In this document: positions 1-7,742 of the stretch, one piece after another | Position numbering within the stretch: the first letter of the stretch is position 1 | Layout: each line of letters starts with the position of its first letter | From: an uncultured Pelagibacteraceae bacterium | GTDB lineage: Bacteria > Pseudomonadota > Alphaproteobacteria > Pelagibacterales > Pelagibacteraceae | Assembly: GCA_902558435.1 (NCBI GenBank) | Contig: CACEDU010000008.1 | Location: 1 to 53,592, forward strand | Length of the DNA stretch: 53,592 nucleotides | Reading direction: 5' to 3' | Translations under genes and position numbers: made by a program | The notes under the pieces: model-generated | Seen by the model: the letters and a program-made list of their open reading frames with translations, nothing else | Database searches by the model: none | What the model was told of the DNA's origin: nothing

Positions 1-7
1 TATATGT

Positions 8-36
8 TTGACATAACTAAGCAAAAAAAATAAAAA
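8..36 (+). promoter_or_regulatory. Putative sigma70-type promoter for the small basic peptide gene
   Basis: A perfect TTGACA at 8-13 is followed after 17 bases by TAAAAA at 31-36, a weak -10 box. It lies about 50 bases ahead of the 27-codon reading frame at 88. Spacing is ideal but the -10 match is partial, so this is a prediction only. Confidence 0.4.
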
Positions 37-45
37 TTAGTAATT

Positions 46-66
46 AACGAATCATAAAGATTCGTT
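46..66 (+). promoter_or_regulatory. Perfect stem-loop in the 5' leader of the small basic peptide gene
   Basis: AACGAATC (46-53) and GATTCGTT (59-66) form a perfect 8-bp stem with a 5-base loop. It has no T-tract, so it is not a classic terminator. It lies directly upstream of the ribosome binding site (around 75-80, AGGGAG) and may stabilise the mRNA 5' end or control translation. The role is inferred from position only. Confidence 0.45.
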
Positions 67-87
67 TATAAAAAAAGGGAGCTAAAG

Positions 88-171
88 ATGGCTAAAAGAA
101 GAAAAAAAGCTGCTAAAAAGAAAACTAAGAAAAAAGCTAAGAAAAAAGCTAAGAAGAAAAAAAGAAGATAG
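88..171 (+). CDS. 27-residue Lys/Arg/Ala-rich, histone-H1-like peptide
   Basis: This short reading frame encodes 27 residues, of which 16 are Lys, 4 Arg and 5 Ala, with a repeated AKKK unit. The only other residues are the initiator Met and one Thr. It starts at ATG 88 with a good ribosome binding site (AGGGAG about 8 bases upstream), has a plausible promoter at 8-36, a leader hairpin at 46-66 and a strong intrinsic terminator at 195-233, so it looks like a free-standing, well expressed unit. The composition resembles the C-terminal tail of histone H1 and bacterial AK-repeat DNA-binding proteins. Nucleic-acid binding (DNA compaction, RNA or ribosome association) is therefore the best guess, but no fold or catalytic motif exists. 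It faces a CarD-family gene that itself has a Lys-rich tail. Too short for most automatic gene callers; I am fairly confident it is translated, much less sure of its role. Confidence 0.7.
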   Translation: MAKRRKKAAKKKTKKKAKKKAKKKKRR

Positions 172-194
172 TTTAGTATTCTTTTTAACTGATA

Positions 195-233
195 ACGCTT
201 CTCATAGCGCTTGCGTGGGAAGCGTTTTTTTTT
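195..233 (+). terminator. Rho-independent terminator after the small basic peptide gene
   Basis: ACGCTTCTCA (195-204) pairs with TGGGAAGCGT (216-225), a 10-bp stem with one G-U pair and an 11-base loop, and runs straight into nine T residues (225-233). It ends the rightward small gene. The convergent CarD gene stops at 232 inside the T-tract. No matching A-tract on the left, so it is probably one-directional. Confidence 0.9.
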
Positions 234-1074
234 AGTCTACTAATTCTTGACTTGCTACTTCTTCACTTGAAGACTTTTCTTCAACCTTCTGAATTTGTTT
301 TTCTAAATTTCTTTTTAGGGCTTTGTCTAGCTTTTTCTGAGCATCCTCTAAATTTGAACCCATAACTATTTGAAATTCAGTTAAAAGTCTCTCATAAGCC
401 TTTTCAAATAGTTGTCTCTCACTATATGATTGATCTATCATAATATCATCACCTTTATTTAAATCTCTTACTACTTCTGCAAGATCATAAATTTTACCTG
501 ATGAGATTTTTGCTTCATATTCCTGAGCTCTTCTGCTCCACATTGAGCGTTTTATTTTTGGTTTACTTTTTAAAATACTAACGCATTTATTTATTTGATT
601 AATAGTTGCTAGAGGTCTTAAGTGAGATTGTTTATTAACTGGAACCATTCCGTTTGCTTTATCTTTTTCAAATTTTAGAACATACGTTTCAACATCAATT
701 CCGCCTATATTTATTTTCTTTGTTTCAGTTATTTGTCCAACTCCATGTTTTGGATAAACAACATAATCTTTTACTTTATATAATCTCTTTTCAGTATCTT
801 GTTTTTTTACTTTTTTAATCTCAGGTTTTTGCTCATTATTTTTGGGAATTCTCAGAGGATCAGCTTTTACCTCTGCTTTATCCTTTTTTTTAATTTCTTT
901 TACTTTTTTGATTTCTTTTACTAATCTTTTCTTATTTATATCTTTAGATATTTTTTTAGGTTTAGGCTGTTTTATAGCTTTTTTAACTTTAATAATTTTT
1001 TTTACTGGTTTAACTTTCTTCTTAACAACTTTTTTTTTCTTCTTATTCAAGATTTTCTTTAAAATATTTTTCAT
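232..1074 (-). CDS. carD: CarD/CdnL-family transcription factor with long Lys-rich N-terminal extension
   Basis: CarD/CdnL proteins bind the RNA polymerase beta subunit and promoter DNA and stabilise the open complex, especially at rRNA promoters. Residues 98 onward carry the RNAP-interacting CarD/TRCF-type domain ([15 protein letters not shown] motif at about 99-113), followed by the helical DNA-contact domain containing the [13 protein letters not shown] segment typical of CdnL. Family members are usually about 160-170 residues. This one has 280 because the first ~95 residues are almost wholly Lys with some Ile, Val and Pro. There is no Met between residue 1 and about 142, so the long form from ATG 1074 is the natural choice, although GTG/TTG starts inside the tail cannot be excluded. 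The start overlaps the end of fdxA by 32 bases; last gene of the leftward helicase-TerB-fdxA-carD operon. Confidence 0.88.
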   Translation of the reverse strand: MKNILKKILNKKKKKVVKKKVKPVKKIIKVKKAIKQPKPKKISKDINKKRLVKEIKKVKEIKKKDKAEVKADPLRIPKNNEQKPEIKKVKKQDTEKRLYKVKDYVVYPKHGVGQITETKKINIGGIDVETYVLKFEKDKANGMVPVNKQSHLRPLATINQINKCVSILKSKPKIKRSMWSRRAQEYEAKISSGKIYDLAEVVRDLNKGDDIMIDQSYSERQLFEKAYERLLTEFQIVMGSNLEDAQKKLDKALKRNLEKQIQKVEEKSSSEEVASQELVD

Positions 1075-1372
1075 ACTTGTCTTTTACATCTTTAAATTGT
1101 TCGTGATCCGCAGGAGGATCTTTTTTTTCACTAATGTTTGGCCATATATCAGCATATTTTTTATTTACTTCCAACCATTTACCATTCTCATCATCATTAT
1201 CCGATATTATGGCGTCTACTGGACATTCTGGCTCGCAAACGCCACAATCTATACACTCATCCGGTTTAATTACAAGCATATTTTTCCCTTCATAAAAGCA
1301 ATCCACTGGACACACCTCTACACAATCCATCAACTTACATTTGATGCATTTATCATTTACTAAATAAGTCAT
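1043..1372 (-). CDS. fdxA: 7Fe ferredoxin FdxA (3Fe-4S / 4Fe-4S)
   Basis: Small soluble electron carrier of the bacterial 7Fe ferredoxin type. The 109-residue protein begins [20 protein letters not shown] and contains the CxxCxxxxC...CP cluster pattern for the 3Fe-4S centre plus a second [12 protein letters not shown] motif at about residues 40-51 for the 4Fe-4S centre. The C-terminal tail after the clusters is the usual length in proteobacterial FdxA. It overlaps the upstream TerB-like gene by 4 bases (ATGA) and the downstream carD by 32 bases. The fdxA-carD neighbourhood is common in alphaproteobacteria. The redox partner is not evident here. Confidence 0.95.
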   Translation of the reverse strand: MTYLVNDKCIKCKLMDCVEVCPVDCFYEGKNMLVIKPDECIDCGVCEPECPVDAIISDNDDENGKWLEVNKKYADIWPNISEKKDPPADHEQFKDVKDKYEKYFKENLE

Positions 1373-1794
1373 AATTTTTTTTGACGAACTTTTTCTTTAA
1401 TGTCTCCTACAATTTTTGGATTTAAATAAAGCAAACCAGATAATCTTCTCATTAAGTTGGTTTCGTACATGTCTGCATCTTCGTCTGAATATATAATATC
1501 CCATAAAGCCTCTATTATTATTTCTTTATCTTCATCTGTAATGTTTTTAATCTCCCTAGTAAATTCAAGTATTTGATTTGAGTCTCTCTCCTTCTTTTCA
1601 GCATCTATCAAAATTTTATCAATTTCATTAGGATCTGCTCCCATTTCAATAATTGAATCTTTAATAATTTTTTTTTCTTTATCTGTATAATTCTCATCAA
1701 TTCTTGCTGAATGAATTAATAAACAGGCCACTGCCATTATTGATGGATGATTATTATCCTTTTCTGTTTCTTCTTTTTTAAAAATATTAAACAT
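1369..1794 (-). CDS. TerB-like (TerB/COG4103-type) helical protein
   Basis: 141-residue, mostly alpha-helical acidic protein. The pattern of two repeated four-helix halves, with '[21 protein letters not shown]' near residue 20 and '[17 protein letters not shown]' near residue 95, is characteristic of the TerB-like family, where acidic residues in each half can bind metal. In proteobacteria such stand-alone TerB-like proteins are not proven to act in tellurite resistance; their function is unknown. It lies between the helicase (1-base overlap) and fdxA (4-base overlap) and so is translationally coupled to both. Family assignment is good; function is open. Confidence 0.8.
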   Translation of the reverse strand: MFNIFKKEETEKDNNHPSIMAVACLLIHSARIDENYTDKEKKIIKDSIIEMGADPNEIDKILIDAEKKERDSNQILEFTREIKNITDEDKEIIIEALWDIIYSDEDADMYETNLMRRLSGLLYLNPKIVGDIKEKVRQKKL

Positions 1795-4277
1795 TATTTT
1801 AAGTTAAGTTGTGAAAGCACATTAAATGGATTGTCATTAATGTTCTTGTTTTTATTCTTTTTAATAACTTTTCTTGATGGAATATATTTAAAGTGAAGAT
1901 CGTTATCTTTTTCATAAGTTTTGTAATTCATTTTTTTTATTAATTTCACAAAATTTTCTTTATTACAACCTAACAAATTAAGCATTTCGGGAATTAACTT
2001 GATTTCTTTAATTTTATCCTCTGACTTACTATTAAAAATCATTAGAAACAACCTCTCTAAAATATCTATTCTAACATACAAATTTTCAAATTTTTCAAAA
2101 CCACACAAAAGCATTAGATTTTTATTTAATATTTTCTTTTCCTCTAAAAAGTTTAATCCAAAGGTTGGAGGAGAGAAATCAAAACTTTTTTCATTAAAGT
2201 TTTTCCATAAAAGAATTCTTAATGACACAGAACTTGGCTTAAATAGCCTAAATAAAAAAACATGATATCTTCCAAACTTTACACCTAAGTTTCTTAATTT
2301 TCTTCTATCGTCTTGGTTAAGTTTATTTAAGTAATTTAAAACTTCATCTCTCTTAACGACACCATTATTTTCATAAAGATGATATGCCAAAGCTCTTAAC
2401 TCGGAATTATTATCCTTTACGTTTTTTAAATCTATTAGACTTTTTAACTCTGTTTCAATTTTATTATTTAACCAGTTTTGTAAATAAGAATTTAGTCTTG
2501 ATTTTTCACTGTTCTCAATCATTTCATCAATAATTAATTGAATTTGTGGGTTTAGATAGTCTGAACCTGGAATTAATCTAGCTATTTGATTGTTATTCCA
2601 ATAAATTTTAAAATCTTCTCTTAATTCTATTAAACTGGTATCAATTATTTGGCTAATTCTTTTTATAATTTCTGGACCAACATTTTGTCTAGCAGCTTTT
2701 TTCAATGATTTGATGTCTGCATCTAAAGTATCAACTTTTAAATCTAATTCTAATTTTAGTCCTTTTAAACGACCAATATATTGTTGGTTAATCATGACTT
2801 TTTCGTCATTAACAATTTCAGTTTCAAACATTATATCTTGTTTTAATCCTCTAGCTAATACACTTGCCCTTTTATCAATGAATGTTTTTGTTAATTCTTC
2901 GTGTAATCTATCAGATAGTTTATCCTCAAGATTTTTTGTTCTTTCTATCCAGTAATCCTGATTTTCAACCCAATTAGACTTATTTGATACGTAAGCCCAC
3001 GTTCTTACATTTGCGATTCTATTTGATAGCGAATCTACATTTCCGTCTAGCTTATCTAGCAAGGAAAGCTGTTCTTTCATGTAGTGGTTTGGAACTTTTT
3101 TATTTCCAGTTGTTAAAAAATTGAAGATTTTACTAACTACTTCAAAATGGTGACCATAAGTTTTCTTTACAAAATCTGGTATTTGACAACATTCCCAAAG
3201 TATTTTTAAAATTTCAGTATTATCTTGAATTTCTGTGTTTGGTGACTCTTTCAAGAAATACTTTAAGACCTTTTCGTCTTGGCATTCATTTATTCTTCTT
3301 AGCCAGTCTTTCTGAGGTTTATTTTCTAAAGATTTTAACAATGATACTTTATTACTAAAATTTAATCTTGAGTTCCTCCAAAAGATTGTTTGAATATCTG
3401 GAAAATTATGAGTTTCCAATGCTTCGATCTCCTCTGGTTGAATTTCTTTACATTCACCAGTTGTACCAAAAATTCCATCATTTAAATATCTCCCCGCTCT
3501 CCCTGCAATTTGCCCTATCTCAGAGATATTTAAATTTCTTAATTTTTTTCCATCAAACTTTTTTAAATTTGAAAAATAAATATTATCAAGATCCATATTT
3601 ATTCCCATTCCAATTGCATCAGTTGCTACTAAATAATCAACATCTCCAGATTGATATAAATTTACCTGTGCATTTCTTGTTTTAGGACTTAGTGAACCCA
3701 TTACTATAGCTGCTCCACCTTTTTGACGTCTAATTAATTCTGCAATTGCGTATACTTCCTCAGTAGAAAAAGCAATTACAGCGCTCTTTCTCTCAATTCT
3801 TGAAATCTTCTTATGACCACCAAATGATAATTTTGAGAGTCTTTCTCTATTTTTAAATTCAATATCATCATCAAGTTTTTGAATAATTTTTTTGATTGAG
3901 TTTGAACCCATCAACATAGTAAGTTTTTCACCTCTCATATTTAACAATCTATCTGTGAAAATATGACCTCTCTCATGATCATTGCACATTTGTATTTCAT
4001 CGATACCAACAAACTCCAAACTTTTATCCAAAGGCATAGACTCCACAGTGCACAGAAAATATATTGCATTTATTGGTATAATTTTTTCTTCACCTGTAAT
4101 TAAAGCTACTTTTGATGGATCAACTTTTGTAATAATTTTGTCATACACTTCTCTTGCTAAAAGTCTTAATGGAAATCCAATCATTCCAGAGTCGAAAGAA
4201 AGCATAGTTTCAATAGCCAGGAAGGTTTTTCCTGTATTTGTAGGTCCAAGAACTGCAGTAATTTTATTTTTTGTCAT
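1794..4277 (-). CDS. Suv3-like superfamily 2 ATP-dependent RNA helicase
   Basis: 827-residue helicase related to mitochondrial SUV3/SUPV3L1, the RNA helicase of the mitochondrial degradosome. Visible motifs: Walker A GPTNTGKT (11-18) right at the N-terminus as in Suv3, DEIQ motif II (93-96), motif III around MGSNS, motif V ATDAIGMGIN (218-227) and motif VI QIAGRAGR (256-263). The long helical C-terminal part (about 300-827) has a Lys-rich tail. Bacterial homologues occur widely in alphaproteobacteria, the source of mitochondria. An RNA decay or remodelling role is expected from the family, but not shown here. First gene of the leftward operon with TerB-like, fdxA and carD; divergent from the acetoacetyl-CoA synthetase gene. 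Confidence 0.9.
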   Translation of the reverse strand: MTKNKITAVLGPTNTGKTFLAIETMLSFDSGMIGFPLRLLAREVYDKIITKVDPSKVALITGEEKIIPINAIYFLCTVESMPLDKSLEFVGIDEIQMCNDHERGHIFTDRLLNMRGEKLTMLMGSNSIKKIIQKLDDDIEFKNRERLSKLSFGGHKKISRIERKSAVIAFSTEEVYAIAELIRRQKGGAAIVMGSLSPKTRNAQVNLYQSGDVDYLVATDAIGMGINMDLDNIYFSNLKKFDGKKLRNLNISEIGQIAGRAGRYLNDGIFGTTGECKEIQPEEIEALETHNFPDIQTIFWRNSRLNFSNKVSLLKSLENKPQKDWLRRINECQDEKVLKYFLKESPNTEIQDNTEILKILWECCQIPDFVKKTYGHHFEVVSKIFNFLTTGNKKVPNHYMKEQLSLLDKLDGNVDSLSNRIANVRTWAYVSNKSNWVENQDYWIERTKNLEDKLSDRLHEELTKTFIDKRASVLARGLKQDIMFETEIVNDEKVMINQQYIGRLKGLKLELDLKVDTLDADIKSLKKAARQNVGPEIIKRISQIIDTSLIELREDFKIYWNNNQIARLIPGSDYLNPQIQLIIDEMIENSEKSRLNSYLQNWLNNKIETELKSLIDLKNVKDNNSELRALAYHLYENNGVVKRDEVLNYLNKLNQDDRRKLRNLGVKFGRYHVFLFRLFKPSSVSLRILLWKNFNEKSFDFSPPTFGLNFLEEKKILNKNLMLLCGFEKFENLYVRIDILERLFLMIFNSKSEDKIKEIKLIPEMLNLLGCNKENFVKLIKKMNYKTYEKDNDLHFKYIPSRKVIKKNKNKNINDNPFNVLSQLNLK

Positions 4278-4428
4278 TTCTAGCTTTGGTGTGAATTATT
4301 TTACAAATACTATATGTTGTTACCTCTAAAGAACAAAAATAGGCTAAAACTAGTCCGAATCATTGAGGAAAAAGTTCTCATTTTTATTATTTAATGCTTT
4401 AAGGTTATCATAATTTCAAAAAATTAAA

Positions 4429-4434
4429 TATATT
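4429..4434 (+). promoter_or_regulatory. Possible -10 box just upstream of the acetoacetyl-CoA synthetase start
   Basis: TATATT at 4429-4434 lies only 5 bases before the ATG at 4440, with TTATCA at 4405-4410 as a possible -35 at 18-base spacing. If used, the mRNA would be leaderless or nearly so. The rest of the 162-base divergent gap (4278-4439) shows no gene and no clear hairpin. Confidence 0.3.
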
Positions 4435-4439
4435 TTTTT

Positions 4440-6395
4440 ATGCCTCAGAAATTATGGGAAGCAGATTCTAAAACTAAAACAAAATCGAATTTATTTGAGT
4501 TTGAAAAATTTTTAGCAACAAAGTTTAATTATAAATCTTATAAAAATTATAAAAAACTATTTAATTGGACAATCAAAAACCCAAAGCTTTTTTGGTCTTC
4601 AATTTGGGAATTTTCAAACATCAAAGGTATTAAAAATGATAATTTTTATTTTCCTAAAGAAATTATTAAAAGTAAGTTTTTATTAAAATCCAAGTTAAAT
4701 TATGCAGAAAACCTTCTATCAAAAAATGATGACTCAAAGGCTGTAACTTTTATTAGTGAAAATGGATATAGAGAAGAAAAGTCATGGAAAGAATTAAATA
4801 ATAACACCTTAAAATTTATTAATTTTTTTAAAGAAAATAAAATAAAAGAAAAAGATAGAATTGCAGCATATACAGTAAATCAAATTGAGATAGTTGAGGG
4901 TTTTTTGGCAACTAGCGCAATAGGAGCTATATGGTCATCATGTTCTCCAGATTTTGGAACACAAGGTGTTATAGAAAGATTTTCCCAAATTAAACCAAAA
5001 CTTTTAATCATCACTGATAGATACTATTATAATGGTAAAGAAATTAATATTATCGATAGACTACCTGCCATTCTCAAGAAAATAAAATCTATTAAAAGCG
5101 TTCTAATTATCAATTATCCAGGTAAAAAAAATTTAAAACAAAAAAAGGTAAAAGGAGTAAACTTTTTTTATTATAATAAATTGAAAGATTCAAAAGAAAA
5201 TAAATTTCAATTTAAAAAATTCGATTTTGATAAAGAATTAGCAATTTTGTATTCAAGTGGAACTACAGGTAAACCAAAGTGTATATGTCACAGAGCTGGT
5301 GGCGTTTTACTTCAACATTTAAAAGAACACAAACTTCATTGTAACGTAAAACCAGGTGATAATGTATTTTATTTCACTACTTGTGGATGGATGATGTGGA
5401 ATTGGCTAATGACTTTTTTAGCATCAAAGGCCTCAATAGTTCTTTTTGACGGTTTTCCAATGTATAAAAGAAGTGATTTGCTTCTAAAAATAGCTGAAAA
5501 AGAAAAAATTTCCCTATTTGGCATAAGTGCAAAATATATAGATCAATTAAAAAAATTAAATTTAAATATAAAGACTAAGTATAAACTAAAATATCTTAAA
5601 ACTATTTGTTCTACTGGATCACCATTATCATCTGACGGCTTTGATTATGTTTACAAGAATATAAAAAAGAATGTTCATTTAGCTTCTATTGCAGGTGGAA
5701 CAGACCTTGTTTCATGTTTTGTATTAGGAAATATTTACTCTCCTGTTTTTAGAGGTCAAATTCAAAATAACGGATTAGGAATGAATACAGATGTTTTTTC
5801 TGAAAAAGGAAAGTCTTTAGTTAATAAAAAAGGTGAATTAGTTTGTAAATCACCATTCCCTTCAATGCCAATTTATTTTTGGAATGATAAAAACAATAAG
5901 AAATATAAGTCAGCTTATTTTGAAAAATATAAAAATGTTTGGCATCACGGAGATTATGCAGAAAGAAAAACTAACGGCGGATATGTTATTTATGGAAGAT
6001 CTGATGCAACACTTAATCCTGGTGGTGCTAGATTAGGTACTGCAGAAATTTACTCTATTGTTGATAAATTCAAAGAAGTAAAAGAGTCTATAGTTATTGG
6101 ACAGTCGTGGGATAATGATGTGAGAATTATATTGTTTGTTGTTCTAAAGAAACCTAAGTCATTAAATGAAGCTTTATCTTTAAAAATAAAAAAAGCTATA
6201 CGTTTAGATGCATCCCCACGGCATGTGCCCAAAAAAATAATCGAAGTAAACGATATTCCTAGAACTAAAAATAATAAAATTGTAGAATTAGCAGTTAAAA
6301 ATGCAGTAGAGGGAAATAAAATTGAAAATATTCAGGCATTAAGTAATCCTGAAGCATTAGTAGATTATAAAAATATTAAAGAACTAAAAACTTAA
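4440..6395 (+). CDS. Acetoacetyl-CoA synthetase (acetoacetate-CoA ligase)
   Basis: ATP-dependent activation of acetoacetate to acetoacetyl-CoA, feeding ketone-body or polyhydroxybutyrate-derived carbon into acetyl-CoA. The 651-residue length and the acyl-adenylate core match the family: AMP-binding P-loop YSSGTTGKPK at 271-280, the TTCGWMMWNW segment soon after, SIAGGTDLVSCF, and the hinge region YGRSDATLNPGGARLGTAE. The C-terminal RTKNNKIVE segment holds the catalytic lysine of adenylate-forming enzymes. The aromatic-rich N-terminal region (KNPKLFWSSIWEFSNI) is typical of acetoacetyl-CoA rather than acetyl-CoA synthetases. The stop overlaps the next start by one base (TAATG), so the aminotransferase is coupled to it. 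Confidence 0.93.
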   Translation: MPQKLWEADSKTKTKSNLFEFEKFLATKFNYKSYKNYKKLFNWTIKNPKLFWSSIWEFSNIKGIKNDNFYFPKEIIKSKFLLKSKLNYAENLLSKNDDSKAVTFISENGYREEKSWKELNNNTLKFINFFKENKIKEKDRIAAYTVNQIEIVEGFLATSAIGAIWSSCSPDFGTQGVIERFSQIKPKLLIITDRYYYNGKEINIIDRLPAILKKIKSIKSVLIINYPGKKNLKQKKVKGVNFFYYNKLKDSKENKFQFKKFDFDKELAILYSSGTTGKPKCICHRAGGVLLQHLKEHKLHCNVKPGDNVFYFTTCGWMMWNWLMTFLASKASIVLFDGFPMYKRSDLLLKIAEKEKISLFGISAKYIDQLKKLNLNIKTKYKLKYLKTICSTGSPLSSDGFDYVYKNIKKNVHLASIAGGTDLVSCFVLGNIYSPVFRGQIQNNGLGMNTDVFSEKGKSLVNKKGELVCKSPFPSMPIYFWNDKNNKKYKSAYFEKYKNVWHHGDYAERKTNGGYVIYGRSDATLNPGGARLGTAEIYSIVDKFKEVKESIVIGQSWDNDVRIILFVVLKKPKSLNEALSLKIKKAIRLDASPRHVPKKIIEVNDIPRTKNNKIVELAVKNAVEGNKIENIQALSNPEALVDYKNIKELKT

Positions 6396-7621
6396 TGATA
6401 AAAAAGAAGATCAAAAATTTGAATTTATCAGCAACACTAAAAATTAATGAGATATCAAAAAATCTTGAAAATGAGGGTAAAGAGGTTATAAAATTTGGGT
6501 TTGGTCAATCTCCTTTTAATATTCCTGATACGATTGTTGATGAATTAAAAAAAAATGCTTTCCAAAAAAGCTATTTACCTATCCAAGGACTCCAACAACT
6601 TAGAGAGGCAATTGCTAATTTTGAGTCAAAAAAAAAAAAAAAAACATTTAATTCAGAACAAATAATAATTGGTCCTGGATCTAAAGAATTAATGTTTTTG
6701 TTGCACATGTCTTTTGAAGGTGAAATTATTCTACCATCTCCTAGCTGGGTATCTTATAAACCTCAATCTTTAATTGCAGATAATAAATATCATTGGATTA
6801 GTACAACAAGTGATAACAATTGGTATCCTACAGCTGAAATTTTAGAGGAATTAGTATCTAAAGATAAAAATAAGAATTATTTATTAATATTAAATTCTCC
6901 AAATAATCCATCAGGGCAAGTCTGTAAAAACTTTAAAGAAATAAGTGAAATCATTGAAAAATATAAAATAATTGTTTTATCAGATGAAATATATTCTGAT
7001 TTAAGTTTTGAAAAGGAAAATGACTCTATTTTTAATTATTGCCCATCAGATACAATTATAAGCAGTGGATTAAGCAAATGGTGTGGTGCCGGAGGATGGA
7101 GATTAGGATATTTCTTAATTCCTGAGGAACTTAATCATTATAAAAATTCAATTAAAATTCTAGCAAGTGAAACATTTTCATCAGTTAGCGCCCCTATTCA
7201 ATTTGCAGCAATAAAAGCATTTGAAGGAAATCATAGTGAATATTTGCTAAAATCAAGAAAAATTCTAAACGCGGTTGGAAACTATGTTTATGAATTTTTA
7301 AAATCAAATAATGTTTCTATGAATAAGCCAATGGGTGGATTTTATTTAATGCCAGAATTTTTGAACAAAAACTTTAATTCATCAAGTGAAATGTGTAGTG
7401 ATCTATTAAAAAAAAAAAATGTGGCTATATTACCAGGATCGGATTTTGGATTTGATAAAGAAAGATTAATTTCAAGATTAAGCTATACAGATTTTGATGG
7501 TAAAAATTTTATTTCAAAAATAAATTCAGATACAATTATAGATTTCGATACTATTGAACTCCTAGCACCAAAAGTAGTAGAAGGTGTAAAGAGAATTAAT
7601 GATTGGGTAGAAAATGCCTAA
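6395..7621 (+). CDS. Pyridoxal-phosphate aminotransferase, class I/II (aspartate aminotransferase-like)
   Basis: 408-residue fold-type I PLP enzyme. Seen: the NSPNNPSG motif at about 168-175, LSDEIYSDL near 196-204 (PLP aspartate and tyrosine), and the PLP-binding lysine in SSGLSKWCGAGGWRLGY at about residue 229. The arginine of the last segment is the usual substrate carboxylate contact region. The closest general class is aspartate/aromatic aminotransferase subfamily I-gamma, but substrate cannot be read from sequence. The coding region contains an uninterrupted run of about 17 A residues (6628-6644) encoding consecutive lysines, a possible slippage or sequencing-error site. It overlaps the acetoacetyl-CoA synthetase gene by one base. 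Confidence 0.88.
   Translation: MIKKKIKNLNLSATLKINEISKNLENEGKEVIKFGFGQSPFNIPDTIVDELKKNAFQKSYLPIQGLQQLREAIANFESKKKKKTFNSEQIIIGPGSKELMFLLHMSFEGEIILPSPSWVSYKPQSLIADNKYHWISTTSDNNWYPTAEILEELVSKDKNKNYLLILNSPNNPSGQVCKNFKEISEIIEKYKIIVLSDEIYSDLSFEKENDSIFNYCPSDTIISSGLSKWCGAGGWRLGYFLIPEELNHYKNSIKILASETFSSVSAPIQFAAIKAFEGNHSEYLLKSRKILNAVGNYVYEFLKSNNVSMNKPMGGFYLMPEFLNKNFNSSSEMCSDLLKKKNVAILPGSDFGFDKERLISRLSYTDFDGKNFISKINSDTIIDFDTIELLAPKVVEGVKRINDWVENA
6628..6644 (+). repeat. Homopolymer A tract inside the aminotransferase gene
   Basis: About 17 consecutive A residues, coding for a lysine run in frame. The longest homopolymer noticed in the window. It is prone to replication, transcription or sequencing slippage. 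Confidence 0.85.
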
Positions 7622-7637
7622 TATGAACAAAAACCCA

Positions 7638-7649
7638 ATTTGATCAAAT
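7638..7649. promoter_or_regulatory. 12-bp perfect palindrome upstream of the TRAP receptor gene
   Basis: ATTTGATCAAAT is fully self-complementary and lies in the 121-base gap before the TAXI receptor. A second small inverted repeat, TTAGAA-TTA-TTCTAA, follows at 7656-7670. Either could be an operator. In such AT-rich DNA short palindromes also arise by chance. Confidence 0.25.
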
Positions 7650-7731
7650 ATAAAATTAGAATTATTCTAAAAAAATTTCTGGACAACATAAATAAATTTT
7701 GTTTCTATTCTCGATTATAACTAACTAAAAA

Positions 7732-7740
7732 AGAGAGGGA
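7732..7740 (+). promoter_or_regulatory. Strong Shine-Dalgarno region of the TAXI receptor gene
   Basis: The purine block AGAGAGGGA ends 2 bases before the ATG at 7743. Most genes in this window have weak or no Shine-Dalgarno sequence, so this one stands out and fits a highly translated periplasmic binding protein. Confidence 0.6.
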
Positions 7741-7742
7741 AA

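Noticed and set aside
842..1363. Long rightward frame rich in Phe, Leu and Ile opposite carD/fdxA
   Set aside because: It is the antisense image of Lys/Glu-rich codons in carD and fdxA; no ribosome binding site and no protein family.
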